A DNA stretch of 64,000 nucleotides from Tillus elongatus (lineage: Eukaryota; Arthropoda; Insecta; Coleoptera; Cleridae), in the NCBI GenBank assembly GCA_964006375.1, contig OZ023262.1, positions 200,036,778-200,100,777 of the forward strand, read 5' to 3'. Both the position numbers and the translations under genes were made by a program. The notes under the pieces are model-generated. The model was not told where the DNA came from. It made no database searches and saw nothing but the letters and a program-made list of their open reading frames with translations. Positions 14,086-26,885 of the stretch are shown here, in pieces. Numbering within the stretch: the first letter of the stretch is position 1; the number at the start of each line of letters is the position of its first letter.

Positions 14086-14620
14086 GTAGAATATTGTGAG
14101 CTGCACGACAGGGTTACCATATCGGTGCGGAACCAGGTAGTATGTTGTCGAGGTAGTATGTTGTCGCGACAGCTCTAGCTAATACAAAATGGTATAGCTA
14201 GAGATTGTGTACAATCAACTAACAATTTTATAAATTTTCTGCCCTGCCCCATTTCTTTCCTAATACAGAGACAATGTATATAAGGCTAGATGTATTTTAT
14301 CACCGTAATTAGAATCGCAGACCGGTTTCGCACTAATTAGAGCTCGTCCGCGCGCTATACTAATCACAGCGAGAACACACCTATAAAGTAATACGGCTAT
14401 GGTAGCCAGCCTCCTAGAATATTGTGAGATGTACGAGAGGGTCGCCATCTTGGTGCGGAACCAAGTAGTATGTTGTCACGGCAGTTCTAGTTAACACAAA
14501 ATGGTATAGATAGAGACTGTGTACAACTAACAATTTTATAAATTATAAATTTTACAAATTGTCATCCCTGGCCTATTTCTTCTTTTATACAGAGACAATG
14601 TATGTAAGGCTAGATGTATG
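14085..14620 (+). repeat. tandem duplication of ~330 bp
   Basis: GAATATTGTGAG...GGTGCGGAACCAGGTAGTAT at about 14091 recurs at about 14418, and both units run through AATTTTATAAATT to CAGAGACAATGTAT. An inverted, more diverged copy is at about 31495-31680, next to GGTTCCGCAACTAGG. Confidence 0.7.
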
Positions 14621-14648
14621 TGTATGTGTTATGATAACGAATAAAATA

Positions 14649-14784
<136 letters not shown>

Positions 14785-14849
14785 AACAGGATTTATAACA
14801 CGGCATTTCTGTACTATACAAGGAGAAGGGTTAAGGGCAAAGCCACAAG

Positions 14850-15069
14850 GAGACAACCGCACACACGTGTCTCAAGCTTACTAACCATCATCAGCACGGT
14901 ATAGCCAGGTGAATATGGGAACACTCTAGATCAAGATGCCTCCGTGGATTTTTTGATTGTTGCCTTCGGATTGAGGGTCTTCCAAATGTTGCTGCAAATG
15001 CGCACTGGTTGCCTGTTGTGACTCCATGTTTTTTGCATCTTCATCCAGAGTGTTCCCATCTTCACCTGG

Positions 15070-15070
<1 letters not shown>
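14850..15070. mobile_element. hairpin with CTGATGA box between TA arrays
   Basis: Inverted repeat AGCCAGGTGAA..GGGAACACTCT (about 14903-14927) against AGAGTGTTCCCATCTTCACCTGGCT (about 15046-15070), with a loop of about 120 bp. On the minus strand CTGATGATGGTTAGTAAG lies just outside the left arm, followed by GAGACACGTGT, which resembles the hammerhead-bearing repeats elsewhere but with a changed GAAAC. TA arrays adjoin both sides. Confidence 0.4.

Positions 15071-15138
<68 letters not shown>
15071..15138. repeat. (TA)n array
   Basis: Between the hairpin element and the TIR-core minisatellite. Confidence 0.95.
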
Positions 15139-15141
<3 letters not shown>

Positions 15142-15144
15142 GAA

Positions 15145-15550
15145 AAAATTCTGACGCAAAAAGTGTATTACGGTAACGAATCAGATATCAACGTTTATCA
15201 TGAATCAAATTCTGACGCGTAAAGTGTATAACGGTAAGGAATAAGATACTCAATACGTACTATATTTAAAAATACGGGCGCAGCAAGAGTGTTGTGGGAA
15301 CAAATAAGATATGGATATGTATTGTTAAAGAAATAATGTGGCACCAAGTGTTTTCGGCAACTAATAAGACATCAACAACTATTATGAAAGAAATACTGAC
15401 GCAACAAGCGTATTACGGCAACGAATAAGATATGAATACTTATGGAGGATATACTGACACATCAAGTGTGTTATGGTAACAACGAAATTACCAATACATA
15501 TTATGAAAGAATACTGACGCAGCAAGTGCGTTATGGTAACAAGTAAGGTG
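15145..15550 (+). repeat. minisatellite built on the TIR core
   Basis: Seven tandem units of about 55-66 bp, each with a version of TGACGCAGCAAGTGCGTTAT then GGTAAC, start near 15151, 15211, 15266, 15329, 15395, 15451 and 15511. The shared core is the terminus of the TA-array repeat family. Confidence 0.75.
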
Positions 15551-15982
15551 TCATAATAAAATATAATTTTATTCAGTCCCTGACAATTATTACAGATTCA
15601 ATTCTTACCATAATTTGTTGACTATTTTTTTATTTCTTCAAAAAAAATGAGACGTAAAGTATCTAGCGTGTGTAAATTTTTACCATAATATTTACACAAA
15701 CATTAAATGAACTCAAGTGCTAGTGATACCTTATTCAATGTACCTTAATTATTACCATAAGTCAGTTGCTGTATCAATTATTTTTTTATCAATGAGAGCA
15801 ACGAAATACCCATAGAGCAGTGATCTATATGTAATTCGCTTCCATTTAATATGTATCATAGTACCTTATCGAGTTGATAAAGATAAATTAAGTGAAAACA
15901 CCACGTAAACTCAGAACAGAGAAATGTGTGCCGGCAAGAATCGGTAAAGAGAGCTAAACTGTAAGATTACCAAACACAGCTT

Positions 15983-15983
<1 letters not shown>

Positions 15984-16055
<72 letters not shown>
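15984..16055. repeat. (TA)n array
   Basis: Followed by ATTGAAACATATAAAAAATG and AAACTGACCCTGGAGATGCG, a diverged right half of the TA-array repeat. Confidence 0.95.
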
Positions 16056-16059
<4 letters not shown>

Positions 16060-16438
16060 CATTGAAACATATAAAAAATGAAACTGACCCTGGAGATGCG
16101 TTCCAGGGAGCTGGTTCGCAATCTTTAAAAATTCAAAAGTCGCGATCTTTCTACCAAAATACACTAGAGTGGAACACAAGAAAATGAAAATAAAGCTTAC
16201 TTAATCAAGACTAATTGTTGATAAAAAGTGTTACCTACAGAGATACTACGATTAACGCCTAATGCGATACAAGATCATGCATTAACATTTTATTTATGCC
16301 AGTAATAACACTAGAAGAGCCAGCTTAAACGCAATAGATTATATCGCAAACATCAGTATTTTCTACATGCTCCGTTTACTTTATTGTTCTTTTAACTAAT
16401 ATTTTGTTTATCTTGCAATAAATGTATTAAACAGTTAT

Positions 16439-16790
16439 ACATAGAGCCAGTCCAATGGTAAAAACGTGTACCTCTGAACCAAAGAGCACCAGGTTCGACG
16501 CCAGCGTTCTCCTTTCACTTTTTTAGTACATATTGTAACATTAACATCGACCGAGGTTCTGGCATTGTACTTGAGCAAGTTGAATTTCTGCATGTACTGC
16601 CTTTCGGAGGGGGCGTAAAGCCGTATGTCCCGTGTCCATGCGATGTTGGGCACGTTAAAGATCCCCCTTCTTACAGAAAGGTAGGGGTTTTGGCAAAATT
16701 TCTAGATAGTGAGGTGAAACTGATTCCTGGCGTCGGTGATTGGCCATGGTTACGGAAATAGACCGACGTAAAAAAAAAGTTATACATGCT
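16439..16790 (+). mobile_element. tRNA-derived SINE, copy 1
   Basis: The head resembles a tRNA gene: a box A-like GCCAGTCCAATGGTA (about 16446-16460) and box B GGTTCGACGCC (16492-16502). The body (CTTTCGGAGGGGGCGTAAAG, GGGCACGTTAAAGATCCC, GTCGGTGATTGGCCATGG) is shared with the copy at 60487-60757. It ends at an A-run at 16772-16780. Confidence 0.75.
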
Positions 16791-18119
16791 GTCCATTATA
16801 AAAGGTTGCACCAGGGGTTTCCCGAGAACGACCGAGAATTTCGAAAATCCTTAAAATACCGCGATTATGCTTGTGATGAGACATATTTCTGAACCCTAAC
16901 AGAATTTGTAGCAATCAACCCCCTTAATTTGAACAGGGAAGGTAGCTCGAGTGGCACCTTTTTGAAAAGCTCTTGTGAATCTTTATCCACATCTGCAATT
17001 TTAAAATCTATTGATAAGTTTTTTAGATATTTGCATTTAAAACCTAAGCTACAGTTTAAAAATCTGCCGGTTAGCTTTTTAGATATTTGTTTTCAAACCA
17101 TTAAAATAAAACGTCTAATATAATAGTAATAATTTTGTGTTTAGGGCTGTATTTGATAATATGAATATAAAAATTAACATGAAATTTTGCAAGAAATTAG
17201 ATTATATCAAAAATAGCTAGTTTTTGTAAAAATCTGAAAGTTGATAGTCATTTCTTCTATAACTGGAAATGTTATATAGAAGTAAATATATTTGTCAAAA
17301 CGCACTTTGCCGAAGAAATAAATCTGGAAATTTTCGGAACATAAATTTACACAGTATTCTATATTTTTAGTGAATTTTCGCAGAAAAAATCACTAATGGG
17401 GAGATCCAGACTTTTGAACTTTCCAAAAAAATTTCTTCAAATGAGTGCGAGTTAATCCACCCAGAACCCATATCCGGGCTTTGAATTAAAACATTTTTCA
17501 TGAACTGCGCTAAAAAATATTTTGAAAAAATTTGCTAAAAAGGTTCTACGAAATATAAGTTTTTTTCCACAAAATTTGTACGAAAATTAGCCTAATATTT
17601 TTTTTCCAAAAATAGCTAATCAAATTGACAGAAATATGTTTGGCGGCTATTTCCAAATGTTTTTTAAAAACATATTTTTTTTTCAGTGAATACAACAAAC
17701 TTGTTTACATGAAAACTTGCTGTTAAAATATGTAATTTGAAAATTGTAATTTATTAATCGGAAACTAAGTAAGTATGGAACGGTTACAAGTTAGGACAAA
17801 AACAAACGATCGGATCTCCTACTAAAATTAAATTAAAAGTCCTCATTTCATTAGTTAGTTCTTTCTAAGCTAATCAGATAACGGTAAAATTGAACAAAAA
17901 CAAGTCTGGACGCAGCAAGTGCGTTATAGAAGTGAATTTTCTTAAAAAAGTTTTTAATGACAAATGTGTCTTTTAGTGAATTATTGTAAAAAAATTCACT
18001 AATGAAGAGATCCCTACTTTGAGTTTTGAAAAAATTTCTTCAAATGAGCCCGAACTAGGAACTTTAGGACCCATATCCGGGGTCACTTTCAATTTTTATA
18101 TGTTTATATACATTGTGTC

Positions 18120-19338
18120 TATAAAGTAACGCATAAATTAAATAAAATTGCCAGTGACCATTATTAAGGAATTAAAAAAATCTAAGGGAGTGATGTCAGG
18201 TTATCTTCCTGGCCACTTGCTTGCACTAGGCCTGCTACCATGTATTGGGAAATTGTTGATCCAGATAACATCGAACATTAACGTCATCATGCGTGGGGCA
18301 CCATATTCTTGTTATCACAACTTATGATTTACCATATCAGCATTGTGTCCATCAGGAAAGCTGTATTTTATACGGATGAAGCTTTTAAAGTTTTAACACT
18401 TTATGTGCCATCTGAAATAAAATTTCATTGTCTCGGCCAATTTGCTGAACACTACTGTGGGGATTCTCTTCCACTGATACGTTTAATTTCACTTCTTTAC
18501 TTATAGGCCGCGACTTGTTTTTGCCAAGCCCTCCACCCTAGACGTTTCTCGAAATTTCTTGTCTATTCGGCTCACTGTTGATTGATTGATAGACATATTC
18601 GGATTAGTATTAAACAGAGTACGCACCTCTGCCTGAGTTCGGATTCTGTCACCATAACCTATCATGAGAACTTCAATTCTTTGAGCTATTGATAACTGAA
18701 TTTTACCAACAATTTAGTAATTAATTTGAAAAAGCAAAAGCTGAAAATTATACGTATTGACTTTGCACGACAACTACTATCATCTGTAGGTTATATCGAA
18801 AAAAATCATCAAACCTTTGCTTGATTCGTTTTTATGATACATGTCACAGAGCAGATAATTGTTATCATCAGTCTATTGTTACAGATACGACATAGTATAC
18901 AATAAGATCTCTAGAGTTCTTTTCGTACAAGAAGCCCAACATTTTGAACATTGTTTACAGATTTTGAGATATCGAAGTATCATAGCAAAAGTATAGTATC
19001 AGGGTTATAAGACTGGACTATGCAATTCTTGACAGGCTGCGATTGTGTTAGGTCTTACTGATAATAAAAATGTTATTACTCAATTTATTAGATTGGTACA
19101 AAAAGAAAATTTGTGTTGCCGAATAGAGCATTGAATAGCTTTAGAAAGATGTATCACACTACCCATCATAAAGTTCAAAAATTTCGAAGCCGTAGCTACC
19201 CCCTGAAGAGGTAGCACATAGGGGTGAGATTTTTATATCAAAAAGTTAGTTTTTGACAAAAAAATTGGCCTGTTTTCGGATTTTTCTTAATAGTGGTCAC
19301 TTTCAATTTTCTTGAATTTATGCGTTACTTTATATGCA

Positions 19339-19341
<3 letters not shown>
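18120..19341 (-). mobile_element. mariner-like transposon inserted at a TA array
   Basis: The ends are inverted copies of about 60 bp: TATAAAGTAACGCATAAATT at the left and its complement, AATTTATGCGTTACTTTATA, at the right, extending through AGTGACCA. The element is about 1.2 kb and holds the deleted transposase. The host sequence is a TA-array repeat: its two halves lie immediately outside (17930-18119 and 19342-19716). Confidence 0.72.
18172..18720 (-). pseudogene. Tc1/mariner-type transposase, internally deleted
   Basis: On the minus strand the start reads IAQRIEVLMIGYGDRIRTQ, then TVSRIDKKFRETSRVEGLAK, a helix-turn-helix DNA-binding region. After frameshifts and a loss of the catalytic centre the frame resumes near the SPDLTPLDFF-type motif (ITPLDFF, about 18172-18195). 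It lies between the TIRs of the element at 18120-19341. The joining of first and last parts is typical of an internal-deletion derivative. Confidence 0.68.

Positions 19342-19423
<82 letters not shown>
19342..19423. repeat. (TA)n array
   Basis: Right edge of the mariner-like insertion at 18120-19341. Confidence 0.95.
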
Positions 19424-19426
<3 letters not shown>

Positions 19427-19716
19427 TTGGTAGATACCCCCTACTTTTATAAGTGGCTTCCTTAGCCAGGAATATCGGACAAGGTTTTCCGGGAAAACTT
19501 TGTGTTTTCTTTCGGAACATTTTTGCATCTCCGAAAGTACCTAGGCTGTGGCAACCACATTGGCATGTGGGTTTACGTTATAAAAAGTAAACTATATGCC
19601 AAAATTCAGATCTCTACAAGAAAAAAAGTTATAAGTATTTTATTTAAATAACGTTTGGTGCCAGAGCATTTCTCTGAAAATTCACTACCATAACGCACTT
19701 GCTGCGTCCATACTTT

Positions 19717-20611
19717 TTTTATGCACGTATCATACACCGGACCATCTATTTGTCCTTTTAGGTATTTTAAAAACTCATATAATAATTGTATCACTTGTCT
19801 CCCAGAACAGACAATATTTTCTGCTTCTTGGTTCCTGATTACGCTCTTTTACCAGTGATGGATTACATAAATGCAGACGTTCAATGTTATTATAGCTCCA
19901 GTACCTAGAACTCAATCTTAAAGTAGAACATACATAGCTTAGTGCCAATTAATCATTTAACATCCTATTCACGGCTAACGATCCTCAGTAACGATAGACG
20001 TTGATAGCCAACTCAACATTATGAAACTGATATTAGTTCTAGTCGACTTCTGTACCATACCAAGTTAATAATGAAATCACCATATGATACCGTAAATAAT
20101 TAGTTTATCAATATGAGCATCACATATTGAAGTGCATCGAAACTGTGCACTAGTTCATATGACCGAGCTTTTGCAAAACGGGCACACATGAGCAGCTAAT
20201 TGACTGTTAATTGGCGCAAACACTTCTGAAACAGTTCACGATGTGAACTGAACATGGCATGAATATTGTAATGGTAATAGTAAAGGAATTGCGTGATGCT
20301 GGTGCGTGCTGCTCGACCTGGAGCTAAAGAGCTGTATCTATTTACTTACGTGTTGTGACGTAGACTGTTTAGACACGGCAATTTGTACAAAAGGCGTGTG
20401 TGGCCAACATTATAGGACAGGACCAGAGACTTTAGCCGGCATTGGTGCAACAGTAACATAGAATACAGGCATTTTGGTTCCTGGTGCTTAAAATAGATAT
20501 CAGTAGAGCGACGCATCGTGTTCGGTTGATTAGGAAACATGCGATTATAAGAGCGGTATTATTATGGTACCTCTCAACAAATCAAGCATGCTTGTTTATA
20601 GCTAGTTTACT
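19717..20611. other. no recognisable feature
   Basis: Less AT-rich than average; no repeat or coding family recognised. Confidence 0.45.
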
Positions 20612-22076
20612 CAAATACTATATCATGACAATACGGGACACTCCTATGCTTTAGCATTGATGATATTTGTGACAAGTACACTAGCGCCACCTCGCGTGAA
20701 GTACTGACAACTGAGCGGGTAATGTGAATTGTATATTTACCTGCATATTCTCAATTTAGACAACTGGTTTATTATAGATGAGTATAAAAACTTGTACATG
20801 ACAAAACAGTGAAAATTTTCAGATTATATAGTTATAAATAGAATATGTATCAACAATAAGCTTGAAACCTAAATGAATTCATCATGAATAATTCTGCAAA
20901 TTTTTCTTACCCATAACCTTATTTCATCATAATTTAATGTATTACCTTGAAACCGTCGTTAAACTACTATTTCAAAGGTATGTATATGAATATACTGAAA
21001 GCTGTTTCTGGGGATATTAAGTTACAATCTGTACTTACCTATAATAATTGTCCTAGGCATAAATGGTAGCAGAGTACTCAATTTGCTATATATCTACATA
21101 AAAACTGTCTTATTAATCTAATATTTTAAAATATGTAACTGATATACTTAGTACATAATTCAGAAATTGTGCAAATGAAAGGTGAGACTATCTCTTACTT
21201 CCGTGAATAAATTATTATAGGGCTGAATCTGTCTCTTTAAATACATGTCTTGGGAAGTTAATTAAAAGCCTTTAAGTAAAATAATTTTAAGTGTGAAAAA
21301 ATGTGACAATTTGTGCCACACTGAAATAAAAAAGGACACAGAAGATAGAAAAACAGTTTCCTTATATCATTTATTATTAATAAAAACTTTTTTGCCTTCA
21401 TATTTCTTTTTTTTTTTGATGCACCGGAAGACAAGTTATGTTTGAAGCCTTTCAACCATCCGTTTACGTAGTTTATCTGTAAATAGGTACATGATGGTAA
21501 ATATTACACAATAAATTATCTTCTACCAACTGTACATATTGGCATAAAAGTGATTCTGAATTTGTCTTCTGCTTCAACAAATTAATTCTTTTGGAAGTGA
21601 CATTGAAATGTAAAATGCACCTTGTGTTTTCAATACTATATCCAAATCAGTTCTTTTTGATAACAGTACCCTTTTCTTGCATCTATAATACAAAACTATC
21701 GTCAGTCCATGTTATAGTTATAGTTATAGTTTAATATTAATTATTATGCGAATTTGTAAAAAAAATTCGCTGGTAACAAAAGAAAACACAAAAAATCATA
21801 TTCACGTTTCACCATCTTTTGGAAACCTATGAAATGTCTTTGATAGATTTAGCACGTTATAATTCGAACAATTATAGATTGCACACACCCTACCACTGAT
21901 ATTTATTGTAAAAAACACAGGGCAAACTTAATTATACACAGTTAAACACCAGCAATTGCTAGTGTTACACGTTCTTGAACGACATAACATCAGTACTATC
22001 CGCTAGGGGCGCTCATATTCTTGAAACACGAAATCAGCCGGACTGTCCTGTATTGTCATTATATAGTATTTGGTTT
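20612..22076. mobile_element. TIR element with ~100-bp inverted ends
   Basis: The left end, TTTACTCAAATACTATATCA followed by TGACAATACGGGACA, is matched by the reverse complement of about 21970-22076, including GACAATACAGGACAG and GAGCGCC. No transposase is visible. The hAT-type element starts a few bases beyond its right end. Confidence 0.55.
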
Positions 22077-22093
22077 ACTAATCCATGTGTGGT

Positions 22094-23347
22094 GTAAAGG
22101 CGTAGATGGGTGGGGGAAAACCCCCCTCCCCCTCCAGAAAATATAATTGAAAGAATAATTTGTCTTAAGAGTATAAAATAGGTATACACATTTTATAAAT
22201 GTTTCAACAGGACATATTTAACTGGTATTAAAAGACACATTACCATACGTAACAAACTGAAGTGAATGAGAGCGGTTTTTGAAGGCTTGGAAGTATTTAT
22301 TTTAACTTATTAAGTGTGTCGGGAATTATGCGAGTTCTATATTTTAATATTTTTTCCCTGTTCGCGGCATGATAAAAAAATAAACAGTGGTATAATGTAG
22401 GAGCATAGGGTAGTAGGTTAGTCCCTATGCTATTCTGGTTGTGTTACAATGTCATGAATAAATAACACGTGATACTAATAATAACACCTGGACCTTACTC
22501 CATCAGGGAATGAGAATGAAGATATCGTTCTTTAATTCTGATAATTGTGAATCTGGGACTCTTTGAGTTTGACCTTCGAGAAACACGAATGCAATTTATT
22601 TTCGCCATTACGACATGCCGCTCGCCACTGGCAGGTTGAAACATTTACAACAATGAATCACGTCCTCAGTTCTCAGTGCTCGGCTCGGAGACTTTCGGTA
22701 ATATTTTGAACTTCCTAAAATACTTCTTTTAGTGCGGACATGGTTTTTTAGTACCCATAGCAAAATAAACAAGCCTGCTTCGACTTTGATTGTCATAAAA
22801 ATACAATAAGAAATGCCTTTTGAGAAAAAGAAATAGAAATGCAAAAAACTATCAACCGTGCTGGAATAAACTCTCATTTTTAGCTGCATACAAAATAGTT
22901 ACAATCTTTACTGTTTCTTTTGGTCGGTCCAGTAGATATCGGAATAAAATTAAAGTAAGTGCTGCTATAGCTTACAGTACAATCACAGAATTCAATATTG
23001 AATACTATATCAGTATTTGAAAAGTGTTTCAGTTAGTGGAGTGGAAGTGTTTATTGTTCATTTGTTGCAAGTTTACGATTCGTTATAACTGTGTATCCAG
23101 TTTTAGTGTTAACAATTAACATTTCGAATCTACCGTTAGGAAGAGCAGAAGAAATCAGCAAAAACAAAATTACAATGTAAAAGCTGCTTTAAAACAGCTC
23201 AATTTAAAATATCTATGCCTTTGGTAGAATGAAAGAGCGAAGTATCCAGAAAACTTTCAATTTTTTTATTCTAAAAAACGAAAAACCATCCGGCTACTTT
23301 TTTATATTGGAGTAAAAATTATTTAACTATAGATTACACGTATGCAG

Positions 23348-23425
<78 letters not shown>

Positions 23426-23565
23426 TATCATTTATTATTATATTATTAGTTATTATTAAAGTAATACAATGCATCTGACACATAAGCTATAAAGTGTATT
23501 TTTAATTTAGGTATATTAGACCAGCACCCCCACCCCCCGGCAAAATTTTGTTATCTACGCCCTTG
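22094..23565. mobile_element. hAT-type non-autonomous element
   Basis: The ends are short TIRs around AAGGGCGTAGAT (left AAAGGCGTAGAT at 22096, right ATCTACGCCCTT ending 23564). They are flanked by GTGTGGT at 22087-22093 and 23566-23572, matching the 7-8 bp duplication of hAT elements. Subterminal G-runs and C-runs are also inverted. The 1.47 kb interior has no recognisable transposase and contains one (TA)n array. Confidence 0.68.
23350..23423. repeat. (TA)n array
   Basis: Inside the hAT-type element at 22094-23565. Confidence 0.95.
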
Positions 23566-24721
23566 GTGTGGTTAGAAGCAACGACAATTTTTTCCTGGTA
23601 GTAGCTATGGCTACTATCTGTATTTACATCATAGCTTGATGTAGGTATATTAAATCCTGCCTGCTGGTTATGTTTTGTAATTTCCTTATAAATTGACCAA
23701 TATTTTTTTTATAGATCTTCGATATTTTGGTTGCGTTTTTAGAAATTTGACTTTGAGAAAATTCTATAAGATAGAGGTCACACCGTGATACTTTCAATCT
23801 GTTCAAATGAACGCTCCTTAACTCATATCCCAGGTCAGTTCAAATTTTATATAGGGTGTCTCAGCGACACCGATCGTTAGAACTTTGTGGAGTTCTAGCC
23901 AGAATAAAAATTTTACAATTTCAAGTTAAATATAATTTGTCACATTCTCCTTAACTAAAATATTTTTAGATTTCTAGTATTTTCGGTTATACCGGAAGAC
24001 GCCATGATCTTTGCTATTTTAAATAAAGCATCATGTATGTTTTTGCATATATAAATGGAAATCATAATTTTAAATATTCCTATTACGATGTCCATCTATT
24101 ACGGTTTTTGATTAAAAAAAGATAATTTCTGAAATTCTGACAGTTTGTTGTCGTTTACAAAATGAGCTGTAACTTATATTTGGAATTAGATAGAATGTTA
24201 CGATCTACTTATGATTGTAGTTTAAAAAACCATTAACCGGGGTATTCTTCAAAATACAGATTTTGCCTAAGAAAAATTCCTAAATTCATATATCTCAGCA
24301 TGAGCTAGGTATATAGAAAAATTAATTGTTTTAAATGTAATGACCTAATTTTCGTTGCATAATCAAATTGGCGATAAAAATGGCTACCAAATGATATCAT
24401 ATATCATATACCTAAATCAAATCGTTTAAGAGTTATTCCAAAAAAACGGAGAACTACAAGAATGCAATAAATAGTTGCAAATATTTTTTAAATAATCAGC
24501 TTTTTGAAACTTTGTTTGTTATCTCAAAGTGCAGGTATTTTTTCCAAGAGCAATTAAAATGAGTAACAACGAAAACAGTGATTACACAAGTCAAGAAATT
24601 ATTATATTTTATACATGGAAGGTGTGACAATGTTCTTAGTAGAACTTGTATAATGTCAAACGACAACTGTCCACATTCAGCTAAGATGAAAAAAGGCATG
24701 TAAAAAACTAGAAACAAATTA

Positions 24722-25596
24722 TTACAAGTGTTCAAAATGGGGACCATTCACATTTAAGAATTTTGTTAAGCCTGGAGAAACAGCCTCTAGGGTCGCTGTT
24801 GTAAGTTCTTGAGGAAAGAGCCTATCGAATGATGCTCGCATGAGTGCTTCTTATTCCTTCCTTGTGTTCGCCGGTGTCTGATAGACTTGATGTTTGATAT
24901 GTCCGCAAAGATAGTACCAGTCCCATGGTCTCGACCTCCTTATCCACCCATCCCTGAACATTAAGGTGATTTTCTGGATACTTCCTGGGTACAATGGACG
25001 AAACCTCCGTCCAGTTAACTCCAGCAGTTTTTTGTCAAGTTCGAGGGCAGGTCGTCAAGAAAATTTACAACCAAAGTACGTAATAAATTCAGGTAAGGCT
25101 CCACCGTTAACATGCCGTGACAAATGATGTAATCCAAGGCAAAATATGTTGAAACTAAACATAACCTAACAGTCTCTTTTTTGGATCTCATGCGGATTAC
25201 CTGTAGCCCAGCCATGGTTCGCACACTTATTAAAGAACCTTTAGACGACAACTTAGATTCGTCCGTCCAGACAAGATATCCCAAAAAGTTATCTTTGTCT
25301 TGACTTCGAAGACATCACATCTCACACAAGGAAACCCTGCCCTCGAGGTTTTAAAGATGAATGTCTTGTGCTAACGAGAACGTGCAGTCGTGGAATTGAT
25401 GCTTCTTCAAAATCCTATGAACTGAACTGATTTCTAGATCTTCTTCAGCAGCTCAAACCTAGACTTCGAAATAAGCCAAGGTATTCAACTCTCCATCTTC
25501 ATTATCAATTACGGTTTTTGGTCGATTTATTACTTGACCAATTCGTCTAAAACGCGCAAAATTTGCTTCCATTAAACTAAATTTACATTTTGTCAT
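24722..25596 (-). pseudogene. Tc1/mariner (IS630)-type transposase of the long-TIR element
   Basis: Starts at the ATG at 25596-25594 (MTKCKFSLMEANFARFRRIG). In shifting frames come RPKTVIDNEDGELNTL, EISSVHRILKKHQFHDCTFS (helix-turn-helix region), VWTDESKLSSKGSL (the first catalytic Asp region, about 25270), then a stretch ending LVVNFLDDLP. After further frameshifts come LCGHIKHQVYQTPANTRKE and the terminal NGPHFEHL. Total length near 290 residues fits this insect transposase group. Several frameshifts and stops make it non-functional, and the second Asp motif is lost. Confidence 0.75.
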
Positions 25597-25960
25597 CGGT
25601 GGTAGGTGTGGATAGTTTTCGTTAAGTTCTACTAACAATTTTGTCGTATTTGCTATGTATAAAAAATGAATTAAAAATTACTAGAATTTTATAAACATTA
25701 TTTGCGTTATTGTCATCCATTTTCTTTTTAACAATAATGTTAAGGCACTTTACATTAGCAACAAAAACCTGACATTTGAAAAAATTATTATTCCAGGTGT
25801 CCATAGCAACCATTATTTATAGAATTTTTGACATAATGGGTAAAAAATTAAAAAACTCCGTTTTTTTGAAATAACTTTAAATCAATTTGATTTAGGTATA
25901 GGAACGTGCAACTTTGTAGTAATTTTAATGCCAGTTCGATTACGCCACTCCTTAAAAAAC

Positions 25961-26885
25961 AGTGCTGCAAATTGAATCATAACTTCCACATAACTGTGAT
26001 AATCTACTCTTCTCAGAAAGACATTATCATGAAACTAATTTAGGAACCATGACTTGACCACAAAAAATATATTCGTATTTCTGTACCCAATAAATTTTTG
26101 CAACGTCATATTACTTGAGTTTCAACAAAAAAAAGTCAGTTTTAACCAAATCACCCCCCATTTATCCCCCACCCCATAAATCATTCTTACCCAAAAGCAA
26201 CTGGAAGCGTTCCTTTGTCGGGTGCTAACTAGATACCAAATTTGAAGATGATACCTCAATTCGTTCGACAGTTATTGCGCCCACTAAAACACAGACCTAC
26301 AAGTCGACAGACCGACAGATCGACAGATTAAAAAAATCGTTCCAGAATCAAGTTTTCTATATGTTTTGAGACTTTTTACGTCGTTTTGGCAAAAAAGAAA
26401 TTCTAAATTTCTGTCACCGATATTTCAGCCCCACACATTCAACCCTTAATTTAATTTCAGCACAGAGTACCAGATGTTTGATGAAATTGAAAGTTCTCTA
26501 ATAAACAAACCCTAAAATGTTATATTACTTGAGTTTTAACGAAAAAATATCAGTTTCCACCAAATCATCCCCCATTCATCTCCTACCCCCTGAAGTGATT
26601 TTGCCCAAAAACAAGATGAACCGTTTGTTTGTTGGGTGCTAACTTTGTACCAAATTTGAAAACGATATCTTAATTCGTGGCTACAAACAGACAGACATAC
26701 AGACCGACAGACCGAAAGACCAACAGACCGACATATCGACAAACCGACAGACATAAACATTTTTCGTTCACAAATTGTGTTTTCCATATGTTTTGACGCT
26801 TTCCACGACGTTTAAGCGAAAACAATTTTGGAAAATGTTGTCTCCGATGCCATACTTCCACACGTATTGACAATGCGGAAGTAAC
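25961..26885 (+). repeat. AGTGCTGCAAATT repeat family, copy 2 (nested, internally doubled)
   Basis: Inserted into the right arm of the transposon at 23850-27357. It holds two successive versions of the family body (25966-26400 and about 26440-26885), each with a CAGAC-rich run. It ends at the hairpin ACTTCC..GGAAGT (26864-26883). Confidence 0.65.

Larger units (their letters stand above)
17930..19716 (-). repeat. TA-array repeat, split by a mariner-like element
   Basis: The left half (to 18119) ends CATATCCGGGGTCACTTTCA and ATGTTTATATACA. The right half (19342-19716) starts with (TA)n and ends at CATAACGCACTTGCTGCGTC. The insertion lies exactly at the microsatellite. A fragment of the left half also occurs at 17375-17480. 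Confidence 0.72.

Noticed and set aside
26536..26873. Minus-strand frames with repeated Ser-Val-Cys-Arg units
   Set aside because: Produced by the CAGAC-rich run of the repeat at 25961-26885.
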